The notes under the pieces were generated by a model. That model made no database searches, was not told the origin of the DNA, and was given only the letters and a program-made list of their open reading frames with translations. From positions 4,212 through 68,211 of the forward strand of contig DATBTC010000084.1 of the NCBI GenBank assembly GCA_036559465.1: 64,000 nucleotides of DNA, read 5' to 3'. A program made the position numbers and the translations under genes. The stretch's first letter is position 1, and each line of letters opens with the position of its first letter. Below, piece after piece: positions 58,487 through 64,000 of this stretch. The stretch is from JAHFPN01 sp036559465 (lineage in GTDB: Bacteria > Pseudomonadota > Alphaproteobacteria > Rhizobiales > Xanthobacteraceae).

Positions 58487-59941
58487 GTGGCCAGCGTAAC
58501 TGCGACCGCTCTTGAAGATCTCTGCTTCACGTCGGCGACGGACCTGGTTGCGCTCATTCGAAGCCGTCAGGTTTCGCCCGTCGAGCTGGTTCGCGCATTC
58601 CTCGACCGCATCGAACGGCTGCAGCCAGCGCTGAATGCTTACACCATCGTTTACCCCGAGCGCGCTCTCGCCCAGGCGCGGCAGGCAGAAGACGACGTGA
58701 TCGCCGGCCGCGAGCTTGGTCCGCTGCACGGCGTTCCCTTCTCGGTCAAGGATATGGTCGCCGTCGAAGGAATGCGGCTGACCTACGGCTCCTACATGTT
58801 CGAGCACAATGTCGCGGACCACGATGCCGTTGCCGTGCAACGCTTGAAAGCGGCGGGCGGTATCGCTCTCGGCATGACGACGATGGGCGAGTTCGGCCAC
58901 AAGGGTTTCACCGATAGTCCGCTTTGGGGGATTACCCGCAATCCGTGGAAGCTGGACCGCACCACGGGCGGTTCCAGCGGCGGCGCGGCCGCGGCGGTCG
59001 CGGCCGGCATGGGGCCGTTGGCGATCGGCACGGATTTCGCGGGTTCCGTTCGCATTCCGGCAAGTTGCTGCGGGATCGTCGGCCTGAAGGGAACGCTCGG
59101 CGCGGTGCCGCATGGCGACGCGCCGGAGGCCTTCGGCAGCATCATGCATCTCGGGCCGATGGCCCGCACCGTCGCCGATGCGGCGTTGATGATGTCGGTG
59201 ATGATGGGCCCGCATCCCTCCGATCCATTTTCCTATGCCGCGCTCGGCAGCGAGCTGGTTGCCCGGGCGAGCGCGAACGCCAGCGTGCGCGGCAAGCGGA
59301 TTGCGTGGTTGCCGAAGGTGGGGAACGCCAGCCTGGACCCGGACGTGGCGACTGCAACGAGAGCGGCGGTCGAAAGCTTGCAGGCAAACGGCGCCGAGGT
59401 GGAGGAAATCGAGGTCGATCTCCGAATCTCGGCCGATCTAATCTTCGCGCTGAGTCCGCCGATCTTCTACGCGCTCTACGGATCGCGCTTGCCGGAATTC
59501 GCCGACAAGCTCGATCCGACCTGCCGTGCGGTCATCGAGCGCGGCGCCGGCATCCTGGCCCACGACTACCAAGCGGCGTTGACGAAGCGCACAGAACTGT
59601 TCCGCCGCGTCCAGCAGCTGTTCGAAACCTACGATTTTCTCCTGACACCAACCTTGAGCGCGCCGGCGCTGCCGGCCACGCACAAAGCCTTCGACGAACT
59701 CACGATCGGCAATGTCGCCGCGGGCACGCCCAGGTATTCCTGGTATCCCTACACGCATCCGTTCAATCTCACCGGCCACCCTGCGATCTCGGTTCCGGTC
59801 GGTTGGAGCAATGAGGATTTACCCATCGGGCTGCAGGTCGTCGGGCCATGGCACGCCGACGACCGCGTCATCGGCGTTGCAGCTATGCTCGAGCGGGTCC
59901 GGCCCTGGACGGGCCGCCGGCCAAATGTGCGGGAGCATTGA
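58487..59941 (+). CDS. Amidase of the amidase-signature family
   Basis: A 484-residue serine amidase with the Ser-cisSer-Lys triad region: Lys in GVPFSVKDMVA (about 86), the Gly/Ser stretch TTGGSSGGAAAAVAAGMGPLAIGTDFAGSVRIPASCCG (about 163-198). C-terminal NLTGHPAISVPVG is typical. GTG 58487 has AGGGA seven bases upstream; GTG 58481 is a weaker alternative. It could hydrolyse an aryl or acyl amide whose acid is then activated by the acyl-CoA synthetase; this is inference. Confidence 0.88.
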   Translation: MASVTATALEDLCFTSATDLVALIRSRQVSPVELVRAFLDRIERLQPALNAYTIVYPERALAQARQAEDDVIAGRELGPLHGVPFSVKDMVAVEGMRLTYGSYMFEHNVADHDAVAVQRLKAAGGIALGMTTMGEFGHKGFTDSPLWGITRNPWKLDRTTGGSSGGAAAAVAAGMGPLAIGTDFAGSVRIPASCCGIVGLKGTLGAVPHGDAPEAFGSIMHLGPMARTVADAALMMSVMMGPHPSDPFSYAALGSELVARASANASVRGKRIAWLPKVGNASLDPDVATATRAAVESLQANGAEVEEIEVDLRISADLIFALSPPIFYALYGSRLPEFADKLDPTCRAVIERGAGILAHDYQAALTKRTELFRRVQQLFETYDFLLTPTLSAPALPATHKAFDELTIGNVAAGTPRYSWYPYTHPFNLTGHPAISVPVGWSNEDLPIGLQVVGPWHADDRVIGVAAMLERVRPWTGRRPNVREH

Positions 59942-61591
59942 ATGGACGCGGACGTAATCGTAATCGGCGCGGGACTCGCCGGCCTGACCGCCGCCACCGA
60001 ACTCGCCGACGCCGGCAAGAAAGTTATCCTGCTCGACCAGGAGCCGGAAGCTTCCCTCGGCGGCCAGGCGTTCTGGTCGTTCGGCGGCCTGATGCTGGTG
60101 AACTCGCCAGAGCAGCGCCGCCTTGGCATTCGCGACTCGCGCGAGCTTGCGATGCAGGATTGGCTGGGTGCCGCCGCCTTCGACCGCGACGAGGACGAAT
60201 GGCCGCGCCGCTGGGCCGAGGCTTATGTCGATTTCGCCGCCGGCGAGAAACGATCCTGGCTCTATGGAATGGGCGTGCGCTTTTTCCCGGTCGTGGGCTG
60301 GGCCGAGCGCGGCGGCTATCTCGCCACCGGGCATGGGAATTCCGTGCCGCGCTTCCACCTCACCTGGGGCACCGGGCCCGCGCTGATCGAGCCGTTCGTG
60401 CGGCGTGTGCGCGAGGCCGAGAAAAACGGATTGATCTCACTCCGCTTCCGCCATCGCGTCACTTCTCTCACCAAGACCGGCGGCCGGGTCGACGGCGTGC
60501 AAGGGGAAATCCTGGAGCCGAGCAATGTCGAGCGCGGTCAGAAAAGCTCGCGCAAGGTTTTTGGGAATTTTTCGCTCAAGGCGCAGGCCGTCATCGTCAC
60601 TTCGGGCGGCATCGGCGGCAATCATGAGCTGGTGCGCAAGCACTGGCCCAAGCGCATGGGCGAGCCGCCGAAGCACATGCTCTCCGGCGTACCCGATCAT
60701 GTGGACGGCCGCATGCTGGAAGCGGCGGGCGCCGCCGGCGGCCGCATCATCAATTCCGACCGCATGTGGCACTACCCGGAAGGCATCGACAATTACGCGC
60801 CGATCTGGAGCCGCCACGGCATCCGCATTCTCTCCGGCCCGTCGCCGCTCTGGCTCGACGCCAACGGTAAGCGCCTGCCGGTGCCGCTGTTCCCCGGTTT
60901 CGATTGTTACGGCGCGCTCGAGCATGTGGTTCGCGCCGGCCACGACCATTCCTGGTTCCTGTTGAACGAACGCATCATCGGCCGCGAGTTCGCGCTCTCG
61001 GGCTCCGAGCAGAACCCCGACCTCACCGGCAAAAGCATCCTCGGCGTGCTGCGCCGCGGGCGCGGCAAAACGCTGACGCCGGTGCAGAAGTTCGTGGAGG
61101 CAAAGAAGGATTTCGTCGTCGCCAAGACGCTGCCGGAGCTGGTGGAAGGCATGAACCGGCTGACGCAGCTCAATCTCGTCGATGCCGCGACCGTCGAGCG
61201 CGAAGTCGTCGCGCGCGACCGCGAGCTCGACAATAAGTTCGGCAAGGACGCGCAGATCATGGCGATCCGCGCCGCGCGCAAATATATCGGCGACCGCGTG
61301 ATCCGCGTGACCAAGCCCCACAAGCTGCTCGATCCCGCCGCAGGTCCCTTGATCGCGGTGCGGCTATGGGTGCTGACGCGCAAGACCTTGGGCGGCCTGG
61401 AGACCGATCTCGATGGCCGCGTGCTGGCCGACGGCGGCGAGCCCTTGCCCGGCGTCTATGCGGCCGGCGAAGTGGCGGGCTTCGGCGGCGGCGGGGTGCA
61501 TGGCTATCGCGCACTTGAGGGCACTTTCCTCGGCGGATGCCTGTTTTCAGGCTGCGTCGCTGGCAGGGCGGCGGCCAAGGCCGTTGGCTGA
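59942..61591 (+). CDS. FAD-binding dehydrogenase (FAD_binding_2 type)
   Basis: A 549-residue flavoprotein starting one base after the amidase stop. The N-terminal Rossmann motif VIVIGAGLAGLTAATELADAGKKVILLDQE and the C-terminal GVYAAGEVAGFGGGGVHGYRALEGTFLGGCLFSGCVAGR bind FAD. The central region resembles ketosteroid-dehydrogenase and fumarate-reductase-like oxidoreductases. The substrate is unknown. Confidence 0.87.
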   Translation: MDADVIVIGAGLAGLTAATELADAGKKVILLDQEPEASLGGQAFWSFGGLMLVNSPEQRRLGIRDSRELAMQDWLGAAAFDRDEDEWPRRWAEAYVDFAAGEKRSWLYGMGVRFFPVVGWAERGGYLATGHGNSVPRFHLTWGTGPALIEPFVRRVREAEKNGLISLRFRHRVTSLTKTGGRVDGVQGEILEPSNVERGQKSSRKVFGNFSLKAQAVIVTSGGIGGNHELVRKHWPKRMGEPPKHMLSGVPDHVDGRMLEAAGAAGGRIINSDRMWHYPEGIDNYAPIWSRHGIRILSGPSPLWLDANGKRLPVPLFPGFDCYGALEHVVRAGHDHSWFLLNERIIGREFALSGSEQNPDLTGKSILGVLRRGRGKTLTPVQKFVEAKKDFVVAKTLPELVEGMNRLTQLNLVDAATVEREVVARDRELDNKFGKDAQIMAIRAARKYIGDRVIRVTKPHKLLDPAAGPLIAVRLWVLTRKTLGGLETDLDGRVLADGGEPLPGVYAAGEVAGFGGGGVHGYRALEGTFLGGCLFSGCVAGRAAAKAVG

Positions 61592-61594
61592 CGC

Positions 61595-62440
61595 GTGAAT
61601 ACTCCCGACGGAGTCGAGTTGTTCATCCGCGACTGGCCGCTACCCGCGGGCGTGCGCCGGCGCGGCTCGGCGCTCATCATCCATGGTCTCGGCGAACATA
61701 TCGGCCGCTATGCCCATGTGGCGGCCGCTCTGAACGAGATCGGTGTCGCCGTGCGCGGCTACGACCAGCGCGGTTTCGGCCAGTCCGGAGGTCCGCGCGC
61801 CGCCATTCCTTCGCTGAACGCGCCGCTCGACGACGCCAAGCTCGTGTTCGACGCTTTCGCGGCGGAGATGAAGGCCGCGGGCGACATCGCGCCGCCATTC
61901 CTGATCGGCCACAGCATGGGCGGCACGATCGCCGCACGCGCTGTTACCGGCGGCCGGATCCGGCCGCGGGGCCTCGTGCTCTCCTCGCCGGCACTGAAGA
62001 CGCGACTCGGCGCCGCGATGCGCTACTTGGTCGCCGCCGCGACTCGCGTCGTGCCCAACTTTGTGCTTCCACATGGCTTGCCCTTGCATCGGCTCTCGCA
62101 TGATCCGCTCATCGTGACGGAAGTGAAGGGCGACCAGCTCTGCCACGCCTACGCGACACCGCGGACCATCGCCTTCCTCCTCGACGCCGGCGAGCAGGCG
62201 CGCCGCGATGCGACCAAGCTCGACGTGCCGGTGCTTCTGCTCGTCGCCGGCGAGGACCGCTTGGTCGATCCCGAAGGCGCGCGCGAGTTTGCGGCAGCAT
62301 TGCCGCCCGGCCTCGGCACGCTGCACTGGTACGCGCCGCTCTGGCACGAAGTATTCAACGAGCGCGAACCCGATCGCTCGCGCGTGCTCGGCGATTTGCA
62401 AAGCTGGATCGCGAGCCGGCTCGAATCGAAGAGCACGTGA
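61595..62440 (+). CDS. Alpha/beta hydrolase, monoacylglycerol-lipase type
   Basis: A 281-residue serine hydrolase of the Hydrolase_4 family: GLGEHIGRY, YDQRGFGQSGGPRA, nucleophile elbow LIGHSMGGTIAA (Ser about 109), Asp in LVAGEDRLVDP and His in LWHEVFNE. The GTG start lies 3 bases after the FAD dehydrogenase stop, so these genes are probably one transcript. A related lipase-like gene is at 17435-18400. Confidence 0.87.
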   Translation: MNTPDGVELFIRDWPLPAGVRRRGSALIIHGLGEHIGRYAHVAAALNEIGVAVRGYDQRGFGQSGGPRAAIPSLNAPLDDAKLVFDAFAAEMKAAGDIAPPFLIGHSMGGTIAARAVTGGRIRPRGLVLSSPALKTRLGAAMRYLVAAATRVVPNFVLPHGLPLHRLSHDPLIVTEVKGDQLCHAYATPRTIAFLLDAGEQARRDATKLDVPVLLLVAGEDRLVDPEGAREFAAALPPGLGTLHWYAPLWHEVFNEREPDRSRVLGDLQSWIASRLESKST

Positions 62441-62504
62441 TCGCCGCGCGGCTTCCAGGGTTAAGACATGGTTGCGGCGCGAAATTGCGCGCGGCCGGGG
62501 TGTC

Positions 62505-62535
62505 TTGACCTTGCCATAAAATTCGAGTCTATAGC
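62505..62535 (+). promoter_or_regulatory. Probable cspA promoter
   Basis: TTGACC (62505-62510) followed by TCTATA after 17 bases or TATAGC after 19 (62530-62535). It would give a leader of about 140 bases, as is usual for cold-shock genes. The exact -10 is uncertain. Confidence 0.45.
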
Positions 62536-62650
62536 GCCCGCAACTCGATTTTGGCTTGTCTTGCTACCACGCTCCCTTTTGGGCTGCGCTACGAGACCAA
62601 CACCCAAAACTCGGATTGTGGAAGCCGCGCGATGGTCGTGCGGTGAGAAA

Positions 62651-62667
62651 ACGCACAACTCGTGCGT
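62651..62667 (+). promoter_or_regulatory. Hairpin before the cspA ribosome site
   Basis: ACGCAC, loop AACTC, GTGCGT: a 6-pair stem whose end lies 3 bases before the AAGGAAA ribosome site. A larger TTTTGGG/CCCAAAA pairing lies further upstream. Such leader structures often control cold-shock genes by temperature. Confidence 0.4.
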
Positions 62668-62681
62668 CGAAAGGAAACGAA

Positions 62682-62885
62682 ATGGCTATCGGTACCGTGA
62701 AGTGGTTCAACGCCCAGAAGGGCTTCGGGTTCATCCAGCCCGCCGACGGCGGCAAGGATGTGTTCGTCCATATCAGCGCCGTCGAGCGTGCCGGCATGTA
62801 CACCCTGACGGAAGGGCAGAAGGTGAGCTTCGAGATCACCACCGAGCGCGGCAAGACCGCCGCGACGAATCTCCAAGCCGCCTGA
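62682..62885 (+). CDS. Cold-shock protein, CspA family
   Basis: A 67-residue single OB-fold RNA chaperone. GTVKWFNAQKGFGFIQP (RNP1) and DVFVHISAVERAG (RNP2) are intact. AAGGAAACGAA precedes ATG 62682. A longer upstream frame exists only within the leader. A perfect terminator follows. Confidence 0.96.
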   Translation: MAIGTVKWFNAQKGFGFIQPADGGKDVFVHISAVERAGMYTLTEGQKVSFEITTERGKTAATNLQAA

Positions 62886-62923
62886 ACAAGCCGTCTGAAG
62901 CGAACCGCTTCGCGAAAATGGAA

Positions 62924-62950
62924 AGCCCGGCGCAAGCGCCGGGCTTTTTT
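62924..62950 (+). terminator. Rho-independent terminator of cspA
   Basis: AGCCCGGCGC, loop AA, GCGCCGGGCT then TTTTT: a textbook hairpin 38 bases after the cspA stop. Confidence 0.93.
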
Positions 62951-62972
62951 CGTTTCGGCTCTTCTCAGCAGG

Positions 62973-63392
62973 TTACTGGCTGAGCATCTTGAAAAGGGCC
63001 CAGGGCGGGAAGAAGCAGGAGATCGTCGAATCGAGCACTTCCTCCGTGGACAGCTCGCGCCGCTCGATCGCCACCGTGATGATCGGCGAAGCCGCCGCGC
63101 ACCAGATGGCGCCGACCACGTAGGGGAATTCACCGCTGGTGCTGCGGACTTTCTTCTTGTGGTGCCTGTAGCCGCCGGAGGAGGCCATCCTCGGTGCGGA
63201 AGCCTTGACGTGGTGAAAGTGCTTGACCTTGAATGTGTTCGTCCAATGGGGCCGCAAGAACCAGTTGGCGGTTCCCAAGCCCCCGGCAAGCGGAAGTAGG
63301 ATGGAGTTATCTCGCTCCTGAGCGGCCGCTGCGCCCGGGAGGGCGGTTGCGGCGAACGCGGCCATGAGGGCCGCAATGAGAATCTTCTTCAC
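62973..63392 (-). CDS. Small secreted protein of unknown function
   Basis: A 139-residue protein with a clear signal peptide (KKILIAALMAAFAATALPGAAAAQ). The mature part has a His/Lys-rich middle (HFHHVKAS, YRHHKKKV) and a hydrophobic end with two cysteines (IWCAAASP, ISCFFPPW). No domain is recognised. GTGAAAAAG before the ATG supplies a weak ribosome site. Confidence 0.7.
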   Translation of the reverse strand: MKKILIAALMAAFAATALPGAAAAQERDNSILLPLAGGLGTANWFLRPHWTNTFKVKHFHHVKASAPRMASSGGYRHHKKKVRSTSGEFPYVVGAIWCAAASPIITVAIERRELSTEEVLDSTISCFFPPWALFKMLSQ

Positions 63393-63637
63393 TTTTTCAC
63401 CTCATCGCGTTGGTGGCCCGCTGCCGCGGCGGAGCCGGTAAGCTCAATGAGATGAAGACGTGAGGGCCGGTCCGGACACGAGTCCGGGCTTCGACCGGCA
63501 AATGCGGGCATACGGGTACGCGCCCGATACGACGCTCTGATCCGATACGCAGGACTCAAGCGATACTCCGCCAACGCAACTCCAACTCAACAAGCACTTG
63601 AAAGAATTAGCAGAAAAGTAACCAACCTCAACGCGGT

Positions 63638-63699
63638 CCCTGATTCAGCATTAAGAATTTAGTTAAAATTGTAACGATCTGGGCTCTGCAGAATCAGGG
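63638..63699. repeat. Inverted repeat around an A+T-rich core
   Basis: CCCTGATTC (63638-63646) and GAATCAGGG (63691-63699), a perfect 9-base pair of arms, separated by 44 bases including TTAAGAATTTAGTTAAAATTG. The core is unusual for this GC-rich DNA. It could be a hairpin RNA, a protein-bound loop or the remains of a mobile element. Confidence 0.55.
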
Positions 63700-63731
63700 T
63701 TCCTGCCAAGTGCGCTGATCTGCGCCGTACC

Positions 63732-63762
63732 AAAACGAAACCGCCGGTCGACGGACCGGCGG
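63732..63762 (-). terminator. Terminator after the DUF465 gene
   Basis: CCGCCGGTC (63741-63749), loop GACG, GACCGGCGG (63754-63762). Read on the minus strand it is followed by TTTCGTTTTGG. Confidence 0.8.
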
Positions 63763-63788
63763 CTTCCATCCAGGGACGGGGTCGTAAG

Positions 63789-63965
63789 TCAGTGCACCGG
63801 CTGATGCCTGAGCCGTTCGATCTCGTCCTTCAACTGCAGCTTTTGGCGCTTGAGTTCGGCGACCCTCAGAGCATCGACCGAGGGGTGCACGCGCGCCTCC
63901 TCCAGTTCGATTTCGAGAGCCCTGTGCTTCTGCTCCAATTCAGCGAGAAGCGCCTGAATGGTCAT
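63789..63965 (-). CDS. DUF465 (YdcH-like) small coiled-coil protein
   Basis: A 58-residue helical protein: IQALLAELEQKHRALEIELEEA, VHPSVDALRVAELKRQKLQLKDEIERLRH, the family signature. ATG 63965 has GGAG nine bases upstream and gives the family start; an ATG at 63980 is five codons earlier. Function is unknown. Confidence 0.88.
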   Translation of the reverse strand: MTIQALLAELEQKHRALEIELEEARVHPSVDALRVAELKRQKLQLKDEIERLRHQPVH

Positions 63966-64000
63966 GAATCGATTCTCCATGCAGGATGCGACGCGTAAGT

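Larger units (their letters stand above)
63393..63788. other. Gene-poor A+T-rich stretch with a long inverted repeat
   Basis: About 395 bases with no convincing gene; a 61-codon minus-strand frame at 63389-63574 has no ribosome site or family resemblance. It contains the CCCTGATTC/GAATCAGGG inverted repeat around an A+T-rich core and, near its end, the terminator at 63732-63762. Confidence 0.6.

Noticed and set aside
63389..63574. 61-codon minus-strand frame
   Set aside because: No ribosome site, Arg/Ser-rich composition, and it runs into the start of the secreted-protein gene.

Overview
The window is GC-rich, densely coding, ordinary-looking chromosome of an alphaproteobacterium. The order Hyphomicrobiales (Bradyrhizobium, Rhodopseudomonas or Xanthobacteraceae-like) is the best guess. 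Supporting marks are CpdR, TrcR (DUF1013), GapR (DUF2312), the 41-residue cysteine-free ribosomal protein L36, a transhydrogenase split into PntAA/PntAB/PntB behind a small aa3-oxidase subunit IV gene, a ROSE-type RNA thermometer before an hsp20 gene, an MmgR/suhB-like small RNA, and a Bradyrhizobium-type D-tartrate dehydratase. Genus cannot be fixed by reading alone.

Layout. 1-4.6 kb: end of a phenylacetate-CoA-ligase-like gene, ferrochelatase, a band-7/NfeD membrane pair, arabinose-5-phosphate isomerase. 4.7-8.9 kb: beta-barrel protein, MltB-type lytic transglycosylase, periplasmic SGNH protein. 8.9-14.9 kb: glutamate synthase gltB-gltD. 15.4-17.4 kb: two small secreted proteins flanking hsp20 with its sigma-32 promoter and thermometer. 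17.4-22.3 kb: lipase-like hydrolase, HisN-type phosphatase, MFS transporter, sRNA, N-formylglutamate amidohydrolase, CpdR. 22.3-30.8 kb: tRNA-Val, rpmJ, TPR protein, pyruvate kinase, DUF1036, glycerate kinase, DUF1244, GapR, an ABC-2 exporter, a DUF3500 protein and Ogt.

30.8-36.3 kb: a DUF882 peptidase-like protein, a YcbB-type L,D-transpeptidase and an NtrC-type sigma-54 regulator. 36.4-43.9 kb: oligoendopeptidase F, an ABC1 kinase, the transhydrogenase operon and an alpha/beta hydrolase. 43.9-52.1 kb: TPR lipoprotein, ribosomal S21, TarD, PurE, the ispH-thrB-rnhA operon, TrcR, an SDR enzyme and DoxX. 52.2-62.4 kb: propionyl-CoA synthetase, a TSUP permease, and a same-strand run of acyl-CoA synthetase, enoyl-CoA hydratase, amidase, FAD dehydrogenase and hydrolase. 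This run is interrupted by one A+T-richer orphan gene. 62.5-64 kb: cspA, a small secreted protein and a DUF465 protein.

Most of the window is housekeeping: nitrogen assimilation, cell-wall remodelling, NADPH balance, translation, isoprenoid, threonine and purine synthesis. I saw no CRISPR array, prophage, insertion sequence or multi-gene defence island. The best second-look items are the RNA regulators (ROSE thermometer, MmgR-like sRNA), the orphan gene at 56636-57703, the mosaic repeat inside the pnt operon, and several proteins with altered key residues or unusual tails.
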